Part shown: piece after piece, positions 20,972 through 29,785 of the stretch | Numbering within the stretch: the first letter of the stretch is position 1 | How the letters are laid out: the number at the start of each line of letters is the position of its first letter | From: Desulfuromonas sp. | GTDB lineage: Bacteria > Desulfobacterota > Desulfuromonadia > Desulfuromonadales > Desulfuromonadaceae | Direction: 5' to 3' | NCBI GenBank assembly: GCA_021162745.1 | Contig: JAGGYC010000011.1 | Span: 1 to 36,084, forward strand | DNA length: 36,084 nucleotides | The notes under the pieces: model-generated | What the model was told of the DNA's origin: nothing | The model's input: only the letters and a program-made list of their open reading frames with translations | Database searches by the model: none | Translations under genes and position numbers: made by a program

Positions 20972-21271
20972 TTTAATTCATCTCCTTGGTATTAGCTCGA
21001 TAAAATGAAGAGTTAATGAGGTTAGGAATAATCAACGCCAAGTATACAGGGTACGACGGAAAAAACAACAACTTGTCCGATAATAAAGCGGTTTGTTGTC
21101 CCTCTGCTTATTACAGTAAAAAAACTGCTATTAAAAAATAGATGATTTTGTGTGTCCGGGTGTCCGGGGCTAAGGATGGGAAAAGTTACGGCAGATTAAC
21201 CATTTTCTATCGTTTGACAGCAAGGAGCATTTTACTTTATTATGCGGAAAAAATGGAGGATCGCTGACGAT
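20972..21271. promoter_or_regulatory. Divergent intergenic region between pal and nadA
   Basis: About 300 bp without a gene. It must hold the leftward pal promoter and the rightward nadA promoter, but I see no strong match to name. The only small repeat is a tandem GTGTCCGG GTGTCCGG near 21152. There is no recognisable riboswitch or operator. Confidence 0.4.
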
Positions 21272-22186
21272 ATGAATGAAAAACAGATGAAAGAAGAGAT
21301 CATAAAGCTGGCTAAAGAGCGCGATGCGCTGATTCTGGCCCACAACTATCAGCGCGATGAAATTCAGGATATCGCTGATATTACGGGCGACTCCCTGGCT
21401 TTGTCCATCGCCGCCTCTGAGACTGATAAAAAAGTGATTGTCTTCTGTGGCGTACATTTTATGGCTGAAAGTGCTGCTGTACTGGCCCCTGATAAAACAG
21501 TGCTGTTGCCGGTCGAAGGGGCGGGCTGTCCCATGGCCGATATGGTGACCCCCGAAGCATTACAGGTCATGCGTGATAAATATCCCGGCGTACCTGTGGT
21601 GGCTTATGTTAATACCAGTGCCGCCACCAAGGCGCTGAGCGATATCTCTTGTACCAGCGCCAATGCCGTCAAGGTGGTCGCCTCCTTGCCGGACAAGGAA
21701 GTGATCTTGGTGCCGGATCGCAATCTCGGTAGTTATATTGCCTCCCAGGTCGATAAAGAGTGCCACCTGTGGCCCGGTTATTGTCCGGTGCATGATCAGT
21801 TGTTACCTGAGCAGATTATGCAGTGTAAAGCTGAGCACCCCGACGCGATTTGCCTGGCACACCCGGAATGCTCTCCTCAGGTACTTGAGGAGGTGGATGA
21901 GATCCTTTCCACCGGTGGCATGCTCGAATTTGTTCGCAACAGCAGCCACAAAAAATTCATTATTGCTACGGAGCGAGGCATCCTTTGCCAACTGCGTAAA
22001 GAAAATCCGGACAAGGAATTCTTTTTCCCGGATTATGAATTTATCTGTAAGGATATGAAGCTGATCACCCTTGAGGCGCTGTTGATTTGTCTACAAAACA
22101 TGGCACCGCAGATTACCGTCCCCGACGAGGTCAGTGTTGCTGCCCGTCGTTCTCTGGAACGGATGCTGGCCGTCCCGCGCGATTAA
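21272..22186 (+). CDS. nadA: Quinolinate synthase
   Basis: Condenses iminoaspartate with dihydroxyacetone phosphate to quinolinate for NAD synthesis, using an oxygen-sensitive [4Fe-4S] cluster. The three cluster cysteines fit FCGVHFMAE, WPGYCPVHD and ERGILCQLRKE. Other family blocks are ILAHNYQRDEIQDIAD, GDSLALS and DISCTSANAVKVV. It is 304 residues from the ATG at 21272, preceded by GGAGGA. An ATG at 21242 would add ten residues but has no ribosome site. No nadB or nadC is adjacent. A strong terminator ends the gene. Confidence 0.96.
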   Translation: MNEKQMKEEIIKLAKERDALILAHNYQRDEIQDIADITGDSLALSIAASETDKKVIVFCGVHFMAESAAVLAPDKTVLLPVEGAGCPMADMVTPEALQVMRDKYPGVPVVAYVNTSAATKALSDISCTSANAVKVVASLPDKEVILVPDRNLGSYIASQVDKECHLWPGYCPVHDQLLPEQIMQCKAEHPDAICLAHPECSPQVLEEVDEILSTGGMLEFVRNSSHKKFIIATERGILCQLRKENPDKEFFFPDYEFICKDMKLITLEALLICLQNMAPQITVPDEVSVAARRSLERMLAVPRD

Positions 22187-22210
22187 TTACGGCAGAATCA
22201 ACGAGAGATT

Positions 22211-22239
22211 AAGGGGCGTGTTTTGACACGCCCTTTTTA
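22211..22239 (+). terminator. Rho-independent terminator after nadA
   Basis: GGGCGTG - TTTTGA - CACGCCC followed by TTTTT, 24 bp after the nadA stop. Confidence 0.88.
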
Positions 22240-22260
22240 TTTTCAGGATTTTTTGGTAAC

Positions 22261-22381
22261 TAACTATTCAGCACAACTGTAGATACGCTGGTAACGCCTA
22301 TGGAAATGGTGTCTGCCGCCTGGATGGCGGCAGTTAAGTACCCATGGATGGGCGTTGCCAGTGTATCGGGCTGAATAGTTA
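22261..22381 (+). repeat. 121-bp nested palindromic element upstream of mfd (full-length copy)
   Basis: The ends are perfect 12-bp inverted repeats, TAACTATTCAGC (22261-22272) and GCTGAATAGTTA (22370-22381). Inside is a second stem, CTGGTAACGCC (22288-22298) with GGCGTTGCCAG (22351-22361), fully paired in RNA with one G-U. Inside that is a third, CTGCCGCC/GGCGGCAG (22313-22333, 5-base loop). The whole unit can fold as one long hairpin. It ends 8 bp before the mfd ribosome site, so the mfd promoter or leader must overlap it. A shorter relative lies downstream of mfd. No transposase is present, so it is a miniature or REP-like element. Confidence 0.75.
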
Positions 22382-22398
22382 CATTTTTGGAGGATAGC

Positions 22399-25300
22399 GT
22401 GGCCGCAGAAGAGCACGCTCACACAACCCGTCACTCGTTTGTTAAAGCACTGACCAGCCAGCTTGACCGGTCCGAGGTTCTTGGTCTGTGCGGTTCCAGT
22501 GCGGCCCGTTTTCTGGCCGCGTTACTGCCAGGGCTCGCTGAACCGTTGCTGATTGTGGTCGCCGATCTTGAGCAGGCGCGGCAGATGGTGCGCGAACTGA
22601 CGTTTTTTGCTGCTGACGCCGGTTCGGTTCGCCTGTTCCCCCATTGGGAGATGGCCCCCTATGAACCGCTGATTCCCCACAGCGAGCTTGAGGCTACCCG
22701 CCTTGCCACGTTGCAGGCGATCATGCAAGGCGACGCTAAAGCGGTGGTGGCTACCACCGCAGCTCTTCAGCAGCGGTTGATCCCCCGTCAGGCATTGCAG
22801 CAACTCAGTGAACATCTGACCCTCGAAGAGGAATACGAACGGCAGGGCTTGCAGCGTCGCCTGCTCGATCTCGGTTATCGTTCGGTGCCGCTGGTGGAAG
22901 ATCGCGGTACCTTTTCATTCCGCGGTGATATTCTCGATCTGTTTCCACCCACCTTGGATCAACCGGTGCGCATCGATTTTTTTGGTGATTTCATTGAACG
23001 GATGCGGATCTTTGATCCCCAGAGCCAGCGCAGCTGCGATACTGAGATCAATCAACTTCATCTGTTGCCGTCGCGGGAGATGGTGTTCAGCGGTGAATTG
23101 CTGGAGCAGTTCAGCCAGGCGTTAAAACAGCGCTGTGATCAGTTGGAGTTGCCGCGCACCAAGCGTGAGGCGGTGCTGGAAGAGGTGCGCGAAGGGTTAC
23201 TGGCTCCGGGGCGATCATTTTTGCTGCCCCTCAACTATCCTCAGCTCGACAGCCTGTTCGATTACCTGACCACCCGTAGCGTGGTATTGATTGATCCACC
23301 GCTTATAGAACAGAGTATGGATCGTTTCAGCCAGTTGATACAGGAGGGTGTCGCCCATATGGCTGCGGGTGAAGAGCCTTATGTTGAACCCCATCAGCTC
23401 TATCTGGCACCGCAGGAGTTGGAACAACAGTTGAATATGGCGCGGCGGATCGAAATCAGCGATCTGCATGTCTACAATCTGGAGCAGGAACGGCCGGTTT
23501 ATCGGATCGACAGCTGCGCCAATGGTGAATTTGTTCAACAACATGGTGACCATGGGCGGATCGATTATCTGGTTGACAAGTTACAGCAGTGGTCCAGTGA
23601 TGGTTGGGGGGTGTTGCTGGTCTGTCGTCAGGCCGGGCAGGCTCAGCGTCTGGTCGATCTACTCAACCCCCATGATATTTATCCGACCCTGGTCGATCAA
23701 CAACCATGGCAGGAACAGCATGGCCGATTGGAGTTGATGATCGGTGATCTCAGCCGTGGTTTTCAGCTGCCCGATGAGCGACTGGTGGTGTTGACCGAAG
23801 AGGAGATCTTTGGTCAACGGGCACGTCGCAGCAGCCGCAGTGAACTGCGCGCCAAGGCGTCACTGTCATCGCTGGCTGAACTCAAGGAAAACGACTACGT
23901 CGTTCATGCCGATCACGGCATCGGTCTTTACCTCGGCCTACAGCAGATGGGTAGTGGCCAGCTCAGTGGCGATTTTCTGCAGCTGGAATACGCCGGTGGC
24001 GACCGCCTCTATCTGCCCATTGAGCGCATTGAGAAGGTGCAGAAATATGCCGGTGGCGACGGTCACAACGTGCGTCTGGACAAGATGGGTGGTAGCGCCT
24101 GGCAGAAAACCTGTCAGAAGGCGCGGGCCGTTGTCGAAGAGATGGCTCGCGAGCTGCTGACCATCTACGCCCGGCGTCAGATGGAGGAGGCCTACACCTT
24201 TTCGCCGCCCGACGAGGTGTTCCGCGAGTTTGAAGCGGCCTTCCCCTACGAGGAAACGCCCGACCAGATGGCGGCGATTCAGGATGTACTGGAGGATATG
24301 CAGTCCGGTCGGCCCATGGATCGATTGATCTGCGGCGATGTCGGTTATGGCAAGACCGAGGTGGCGATCCGCGCTGCCTTTAAAGCGGCCCTCGACAGCA
24401 AACAGGTGGCGGTGGTGGTTCCTACCACCATCCTCGCCCGCCAGCACTTTACCACTTTTGTCGAGCGCTTCAAGGACTACCCGGTCCATGTCGAGATGGT
24501 GTCCCGTTTTCGCACGGCTGCTGATCAGAAACGGGTAATTGCCGCCCTGGCCGATGGTAGCGTCGATGTGGTGATCGGCACCCATCGCCTGTTGCAGCGC
24601 GATGTTCACTTCAAGGATCTGGGTCTGGTGGTGATTGATGAAGAGCAGCGCTTCGGCGTCTCTCACAAGGAGCGACTGAAGAAGATGCGCGCCCAAGTGG
24701 CCATGCTCACCCTCAGCGCCACCCCCATTCCGCGTACTCTCAATATGGGGATGATCGGTATGCGCGATCTGTCGATCATCGATACGTCGCCGGTGGATCG
24801 GCTGGCGATCCGCACCTATGTGACCCGCTTTGACGACGATCTGATCCGTAGCGCCATTCTGCGCGAGTTGCAGCGCGGCGGCCAGGTCTACTTCGTTCAC
24901 AACCGCGTTCAGTCCATCGATGCCATGGCCGAATTTCTCCGTACCCTGGTGCCGGAAGCCATGATCGCCGTCGGTCACGGTCAGATGGGGGAAAAAGCGC
25001 TGGAAAAGGTGATGCTCGATTTCATCGACGGCGAAACCAACGTGCTGGTGGCCAGCACCATTATCGAAAATGGTCTCGATATCCCCCGCGCCAACACCAT
25101 TATTGTCAATCGCGCCGACTGCTTCGGCCTGTCGCAGCTCTATCAGTTACGTGGTCGCGTCGGTCGCAGCAAGAATCGCGGTTATGCCTATCTGTTGATT
25201 CCCGGTGAGAGCACCCTGAGCAAAGATGCCCGCTCGCGGTTGCAGGTGTTGCAGGATCTGACCGAACTCGGTGCCGGATTTCGCGTCGCCAGCCACGATC

Positions 25301-25869
25301 TGGAATTGCGCGGCGCCGGTGATCTGCTCGGCGGTCGTCAGGCCGGACAAATGGTCGCCATCGGCTTCGAGATGTATACCGAGCTGCTGGAAGAGACCAT
25401 TCAGGAGCTTAAGGGACTGGAAAAAAAGGGTCGCCTCGATCCGGAAATCCGCCTTGGCGTTTCTGCCTATCTTCCGGAGAGCTATATGGCAGATCCCAAT
25501 CAACGCCTGGTGTTCTATAAAAAAATGGCCGCCGCCGAAGAGGATGAGCAGCTCTACGACGCCATTGATGAACTGCAGGATCGCTATGGCGCCCTGCCCG
25601 ACCCCGGCAAGGTGTTGCTGGAGATGATGAAGCTGCGCGTGCAACTGAAAAAGTTGCGCATTGATCTGGCCGAGTACGATGGTCGCCGCTTGACCTTCGG
25701 TTTTCATGCCACCACCACCGTCGCTCCGGAGAAGATTTTGCACCTGATTCAGACGGCGCCGCAGCAGTATAGTTTGTCGCCCGATTTCAAGTTAAGCATT
25801 CGACTGGAACGCACGGAAGATATGCAGTTTCTCCAGGAAGCTAAAAAGCAATTGCAGCAATTTTGTTGA
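22399..25869 (+). CDS. mfd: Transcription-repair coupling factor
   Basis: Translocase that removes RNA polymerase stalled at DNA lesions and recruits UvrA. It is 1156 residues from the GTG at 22399, which follows GGAGG with normal spacing; the in-frame TTG at 22387 overlaps that site. The N-terminal UvrB-like domains (FPHWEMAPYEPL, RGDILDLFPP) precede the RNA-polymerase-interacting domain (ENDYVVHADHGIGLYLGL). The RecG-like helicase core follows, with Walker A GDVGYGKTEVAIRAAFKA, DEEQRFGV, LTLSATPIPRTLNMG, and the TRG motif region near SQLYQLRGRVGRS. The UvrA-interacting C-terminal domain ends the protein. Related palindromic elements lie on both sides. Confidence 0.98.
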   Translation: MAAEEHAHTTRHSFVKALTSQLDRSEVLGLCGSSAARFLAALLPGLAEPLLIVVADLEQARQMVRELTFFAADAGSVRLFPHWEMAPYEPLIPHSELEATRLATLQAIMQGDAKAVVATTAALQQRLIPRQALQQLSEHLTLEEEYERQGLQRRLLDLGYRSVPLVEDRGTFSFRGDILDLFPPTLDQPVRIDFFGDFIERMRIFDPQSQRSCDTEINQLHLLPSREMVFSGELLEQFSQALKQRCDQLELPRTKREAVLEEVREGLLAPGRSFLLPLNYPQLDSLFDYLTTRSVVLIDPPLIEQSMDRFSQLIQEGVAHMAAGEEPYVEPHQLYLAPQELEQQLNMARRIEISDLHVYNLEQERPVYRIDSCANGEFVQQHGDHGRIDYLVDKLQQWSSDGWGVLLVCRQAGQAQRLVDLLNPHDIYPTLVDQQPWQEQHGRLELMIGDLSRGFQLPDERLVVLTEEEIFGQRARRSSRSELRAKASLSSLAELKENDYVVHADHGIGLYLGLQQMGSGQLSGDFLQLEYAGGDRLYLPIERIEKVQKYAGGDGHNVRLDKMGGSAWQKTCQKARAVVEEMARELLTIYARRQMEEAYTFSPPDEVFREFEAAFPYEETPDQMAAIQDVLEDMQSGRPMDRLICGDVGYGKTEVAIRAAFKAALDSKQVAVVVPTTILARQHFTTFVERFKDYPVHVEMVSRFRTAADQKRVIAALADGSVDVVIGTHRLLQRDVHFKDLGLVVIDEEQRFGVSHKERLKKMRAQVAMLTLSATPIPRTLNMGMIGMRDLSIIDTSPVDRLAIRTYVTRFDDDLIRSAILRELQRGGQVYFVHNRVQSIDAMAEFLRTLVPEAMIAVGHGQMGEKALEKVMLDFIDGETNVLVASTIIENGLDIPRANTIIVNRADCFGLSQLYQLRGRVGRSKNRGYAYLLIPGESTLSKDARSRLQVLQDLTELGAGFRVASHDLELRGAGDLLGGRQAGQMVAIGFEMYTELLEETIQELKGLEKKGRLDPEIRLGVSAYLPESYMADPNQRLVFYKKMAAAEEDEQLYDAIDELQDRYGALPDPGKVLLEMMKLRVQLKKLRIDLAEYDGRRLTFGFHATTTVAPEKILHLIQTAPQQYSLSPDFKLSIRLERTEDMQFLQEAKKQLQQFC

Positions 25870-25891
25870 CCGTGATAGCATAGTTTTTTTT

Positions 25892-25931
25892 GTAACTATT
25901 CAGCCTATCTACAGTTATACTGAATAGTTAC
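25892..25931 (-). repeat. 40-bp palindromic element downstream of mfd (internally deleted copy, also a likely terminator)
   Basis: GTAACTATTCAG (25892-25903) and CTGAATAGTTAC (25920-25931) are perfect 12-bp inverted repeats followed by TTTTT. The interior carries TATCTACAGTT (25906-25916), the exact reverse complement of AACTGTAGATA at 22275-22285 in the element upstream of mfd. It is therefore the same family in inverted orientation, without the internal stems. Hairpin plus T-run 22 bp after mfd also makes a plausible rho-independent terminator. Confidence 0.75.
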
Positions 25932-25985
25932 TTTTTCCCTATTACCTGAATCTGTATCAATCAAACGCTGAGGAATTACATACTT

Positions 25986-26897
25986 ATGTTGAAAAAGATC
26001 GCCATTGTCAGCTTACTGCTTGGCACCCTGTCCACACCGGCTTTTTGTCAGCAGATCAGTAAAATTGCTGCTGTAGTCAATGATGAGATTATCACCACCC
26101 GTCAACTCGAACAGCGCATTGCCGGCCAGCCTGGTAGTGTCAACAGCGAGGCCCAGCGTTTGCAGATGCTGGATATGATGATTGCCGATCTGTTGATGGA
26201 GCAGCGCAGTAAAGAGATCGGCTTGGAGGTGAGCGACGACGATATTGAGGCCGCTATCGGCGATGTTGAGCAGAACAACAACATCTCTCGTGACCAGCTT
26301 GAGCAGGCGCTGTTGGCTCAAGGGCTGACCATGGAAGGTTATCGCCAACAACTCAGCCGCCAGATTTTGCGCTACAAGCTGATGGGGCGTGAGGTACAGA
26401 GCAAGGTTGATATCACCCGCCAAGAGGTGCGTAACTACTTTCAAGAGCACATTGATGACTATCGGCAGCCACCCAAAGTACGGTTAAGCCGCCTCTCTTT
26501 CCCGGTTGGGGAGGATGTCGACCAAGTTAAGCACGATGCTGAACTGGCGTTGCGTAAACTGCAGGATGGTCAGAGTGTCGATGATGTGTTGCTGGCGTTG
26601 TCCGGCACCACTAACATTGAGGGCGGCGAGATGGGCTCATTCGTTGCCGGCGAGTTGTCACCCACCTTCGAGCAGGCTCTTGCCGGCCTCGATAGTGGTG
26701 AGACGACGCCGATTTTAAGCTTGGGTGGTTTGCTGCATATCCTTAAAGTTGAAGAGCGCATTCCCGGTCAAGTTGCTGAGTTATCCAGCGTTGAAGACAC
26801 GATTCGTGGTGATCTTCGTAAGGTCAAAATGGAGGAAAAACTTCAGCAGTGGCGTGAAGAATTGCGCTCAGAGGCATATGTTGACGTTCGATTGTAA
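25986..26897 (+). CDS. SurA-like periplasmic chaperone / parvulin-type isomerase
   Basis: 303 residues. A signal peptide (MLKKIAIVSLLLGTLSTPAFC, cleavage near AFC-QQ) is followed by a SurA_N domain (KIAAVVNDEIITTRQLEQRI, a hallmark) and one PpiC/rotamase-like domain (PPKVRLSRLSFPVGEDVDQ, GGEMGSFVAGELSPTFEQALAGL, LGGLLHILKVEER). E. coli SurA has two parvulin domains; one is common in deltaproteobacteria. It should help fold outer-membrane proteins. It follows mfd by 116 bp, with the palindromic element in between, and ends at a strong terminator. A Cys at the cleavage region (FCQQ) lacks a lipobox context, so I do not call it a lipoprotein. Confidence 0.88.
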   Translation: MLKKIAIVSLLLGTLSTPAFCQQISKIAAVVNDEIITTRQLEQRIAGQPGSVNSEAQRLQMLDMMIADLLMEQRSKEIGLEVSDDDIEAAIGDVEQNNNISRDQLEQALLAQGLTMEGYRQQLSRQILRYKLMGREVQSKVDITRQEVRNYFQEHIDDYRQPPKVRLSRLSFPVGEDVDQVKHDAELALRKLQDGQSVDDVLLALSGTTNIEGGEMGSFVAGELSPTFEQALAGLDSGETTPILSLGGLLHILKVEERIPGQVAELSSVEDTIRGDLRKVKMEEKLQQWREELRSEAYVDVRL

Positions 26898-26924
26898 TCG
26901 GTAACGTTAAACGGCTGTTCTGGG

Positions 26925-26965
26925 GCCCTGCAAGAGAATCGTTGATTCTCTTGCAGGGCTTTTTT
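26925..26965 (+). terminator. Strong rho-independent terminator after the SurA-like gene
   Basis: GCCCTGCAAGAGAATC - GTT - GATTCTCTTGCAGGGC, a perfect 16-bp stem followed by TTTTTT. Confidence 0.92.
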
Positions 26966-27007
26966 GTTTTTTGGGTCTTGGAAATGGTGACCAATTTTAC
27001 CTGTTTG

Positions 27008-27492
27008 CTAAGCTTGGTTATCCGTTGAAAAATAGCATGCCCGATTTCGCCCCTGCTTTTTGGCTGCATACAAAGCTTGATCCGCCTGTTGAATAAGGCT
27101 GCTGACTCTTGAATCTTTTAGCGGAATAACCGAGGCGACGCCCAAACTGACCGTAACGTACTCACTTATGGTTGAGCTTGCGTGTTCTATTTGAAGATCA
27201 GCAATATTTGAGCTTATGTGATTTGCAACAGCCATGGCCCCGTCTTTGTCGGTGCCGGGTAAGACGATGGCAAATTCCTCTCCACCATACCTCGCTACAA
27301 AGTCAATCGAATGCTTCATCTCAGCATACCCAAGCGACCGACATCAAGTAGGTTCTTGCCCATCCGCTCCATGGTGGTGGCACAGGTGGCCCGGTAGATG
27401 ATCCACATCCCCGTTGATGACAGGGCAATGGCCAGCAGGGAGACGGTCAGGGCTAATTTGATCCGAAAAGATAGCTTTATTTCATATCTCAA
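27008..27492 (-). pseudogene. Broken membrane-bound diguanylate cyclase (internal deletion with frameshift)
   Basis: The 3' part (27319 to 27008) is the second half of a GGDEF domain: FVARYGGEEFAIVLPG, VSLGVASV, LIQQADQALYAAKKQGRN. Nothing before FVARYGGEEF remains in that frame. In the adjacent frame, from about 27492 to 27322, there is the N-terminus of a membrane sensor (EIKLSFRIKLALTVSLLAIA, IALSSTGMWIIYR, then TMERMGKNLLDVGRLG), ending at a TGA that overlaps the ATG of the 3' part. The two pieces fit one ancestral sensor cyclase that lost its middle (periplasmic part, HAMP/PAS and first half of GGDEF). Without its active-site half the remnant should not make c-di-GMP. Confidence 0.72.
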
Positions 27493-27727
27493 TCGTTCGA
27501 CTGCGCAGGATCACCATCGGACGTCTGAACACGGAGGACCGATGGGATGTGAGACTGGATTCTGCAAGGATGGCGATTGTTGAGTGGTAAACATGAGTGA
27601 TCATGAATAGGTAGACATGTAAAGTCAAGCACTGTCCTCTGGCGGGCTTGGCAGCAGTTTTCGACAATTTTGTCGATGCCGATGGAGGATAATTGTTGTG
27701 AGGTGTTGGTCGGGAAGGTTAAGCAGG
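27493..27727. other. Intergenic region upstream of the broken cyclase
   Basis: About 235 bp without a supportable gene. It contains a small perfect palindrome, TCGACAATTTTGTCGA, near 27660, close to the end of the next leftward gene. Otherwise I see nothing definite. Confidence 0.4.
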
Positions 27728-29785
27728 CTACTGAGAATCAGCCAGATCGTCTTTGTGTTTGTACATGGCTAAATCGACCGCAGCAACGAGTGTTTCGGCG
27801 CTGGTGCCATTCTCCGGGTAACTTGCCAAGCCAATACTGCATGAGGTGGTGACCGTTATCTGGTCGAGCTTAAATGGTTGGCAAAGGATGTCGTGAATGC
27901 GGCCCGACAGGGCGTTGGCCTGGGTCAGGGTGCTGTCGGGCAGCATGATAATGAACTCATCACCTCCCCAACGGCACAGGGTGTCGCATTCACGCACGGC
28001 ACCGCGCAGGCGCCGGGCGACCTGGATCAGCAGTTGGTCACCAATCAGGTGGCCGTGGGTGTCGTTAATCTGCTTGAAACGGTTAAGATCAAGCATGATC
28101 AGGGTAAAGGGCTGCGGCTGATCGGGTTGCAAGGCTTGTTCGAGCTGGTTGTTGAAATAGCGGCGGTTGGCCAGATCGGTCAGGGCATCGCGATGGGCCA
28201 TATCGTTAATCTGAGATTCCTGTTTCTTGCGTTCGGTGATATCGACGGCAAAGTTGAGGTAGATGTCATCGTCCTGACCGTCATCAACAGGACACCAGCA
28301 GACCATATCCCAGCGACCGTCGTCACGCTGGCGCTCTTTTACATGCAGATCGCCATTGCCGTTTTCCGCCGGGGGTTGACAGCAGTTACTGATCTCGCCG
28401 ACGACAATTCCCATCTCCTGCGCCTTGCGGTTGGCTGCGACCACCCGCTGAGTCGAATAACGCGCCAGCATGGCAGGATAAGGGAGGGCGTCGATCAGTG
28501 TTTGATTCAGGGCTTGGGAGGTTTCAAGCTGTTGCTGTTGTTGTAGGTGATCAACCGCAAACGACAGATCGTTCGCCATCTGTTGGACCAGCAGACTGAG
28601 TTCAGCACTGAAAAAATCGGTTTCGTCGGTATAGACCTTAAGGGCGCCGATCACCTCATTGTTGGCGTGGATAGGATACGCTGCGGAAGCACGGATACCG
28701 TTGCGTAATGCGGCCTCATACCATGGTGTACCGGCAAGCTGTTGCAGAAAGTTGTCGACGATAATCGGTCGATTCTCACGAATGGCTATGCTGGTGGGTC
28801 CATTGCCCTCGGCGCTGTCGGGATCCATGGTGATGTGGATCTCATCAATGTAATCGCACATGCTGCCGCTACGAGCGACCGGCTCAATCACTAATGATTC
28901 CTTGTTGACGATTCCCACCGATGCCAGCTTAAACCCGCCGTAGCGTACGGCAATGTCACAGACGTGTTGAAAAAGCTCTGTCTGCGGCAGTTGCTGGGCA
29001 ATGGCCTGATTGGTGGCGCTCAGGGCACTGTAGAGATTATTGCTGCGTTGTAGTCTGAGGCGTGCTTTGTCACGCGAGCGTACCCGTTTGCGTAAACTGC
29101 GGGTGGTGGTGGCGATACCGATGCTGCCCAGCAGCCATAATGACAACAGGCTGGCGGTCGTCGCGATGTTTTTTGTCCGTAGCATCATCTCCAGGGGCCG
29201 TATAGGGACATTAATGCTCAACGCTCCCCAGCTCGTTTCATTTTCCAGTCGATTGTCATCGTGACAGTTCAGGCACTGTTGGTCGGCGGTCAACGGATGC
29301 AGCATCCGATAGTAGGGTTGATTGTTAATCTCCGTCAGTTCGGTAATAGTTTGGCGATCATCGCCCTGTTGCTGCAGTTGGGTCTGTTCCCAGTGGTCTG
29401 GAGCGTTTTCAGGATTGATGGGGTTCAGGCTGGTGATGTGGCTGTAGACGCTGCTGACCGGAAAGTTACTTTGAATGTGGCTGAGCATCTGGGCTGGAAC
29501 CATGTGCTGTAACCGCAGTCCATTGCTTGTTTCCACTTGATGCAGACCCGGCCCGGCGGTGGGCAGGTAGATGCCACCGCTGTGTAGATTCCAGCGGCGC
29601 AGGCTGTCGGTGTAGGCAAGGGAAAGCTCTGCTGACTGGCGAGCCAATGCTAGAATCTCTTTGTTGCTCTGTTGCTGATGGATGGCGAGTGCCACCAACA
29701 GTAGAATGCACCAGAGCCCCTGGCTAAGCCAGGGCAGGCGGCGGGAAAAAAGCAGTTGATCGGTTTTGTCAGCCAGAGATTTCAT
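27728..29785 (-). CDS. Haem-sensor diguanylate cyclase (DUF3365/Tll0287-like, GAF, PAS, GGDEF)
   Basis: 685 residues. A first membrane helix (about 19-37) is followed by a periplasmic domain of the Tll0287/DUF3365 type, ending in a c-type haem motif CLNCH (171-175), and a second membrane helix (about 208-227). Cytoplasmic domains follow: a GAF domain (about 250-405), a PAS-like domain (about 425-520), and GGDEF with an intact active site RWGGDEF (607-611) and an intact RxxD inhibitory site (RECD) five residues before it. It should make c-di-GMP in response to a redox or gaseous signal sensed by the haem, as in the Geobacter c-haem sensors; the ligand is inferred. It is divergent from the cit operon. 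Confidence 0.9.
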   Translation of the reverse strand: MKSLADKTDQLLFSRRLPWLSQGLWCILLLVALAIHQQQSNKEILALARQSAELSLAYTDSLRRWNLHSGGIYLPTAGPGLHQVETSNGLRLQHMVPAQMLSHIQSNFPVSSVYSHITSLNPINPENAPDHWEQTQLQQQGDDRQTITELTEINNQPYYRMLHPLTADQQCLNCHDDNRLENETSWGALSINVPIRPLEMMLRTKNIATTASLLSLWLLGSIGIATTTRSLRKRVRSRDKARLRLQRSNNLYSALSATNQAIAQQLPQTELFQHVCDIAVRYGGFKLASVGIVNKESLVIEPVARSGSMCDYIDEIHITMDPDSAEGNGPTSIAIRENRPIIVDNFLQQLAGTPWYEAALRNGIRASAAYPIHANNEVIGALKVYTDETDFFSAELSLLVQQMANDLSFAVDHLQQQQQLETSQALNQTLIDALPYPAMLARYSTQRVVAANRKAQEMGIVVGEISNCCQPPAENGNGDLHVKERQRDDGRWDMVCWCPVDDGQDDDIYLNFAVDITERKKQESQINDMAHRDALTDLANRRYFNNQLEQALQPDQPQPFTLIMLDLNRFKQINDTHGHLIGDQLLIQVARRLRGAVRECDTLCRWGGDEFIIMLPDSTLTQANALSGRIHDILCQPFKLDQITVTTSCSIGLASYPENGTSAETLVAAVDLAMYKHKDDLADSQ

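Noticed and set aside
23938-24978. 346-codon open frame on the minus strand across mfd
   Set aside because: It lies wholly within the conserved helicase core of mfd and shows no domain of its own.
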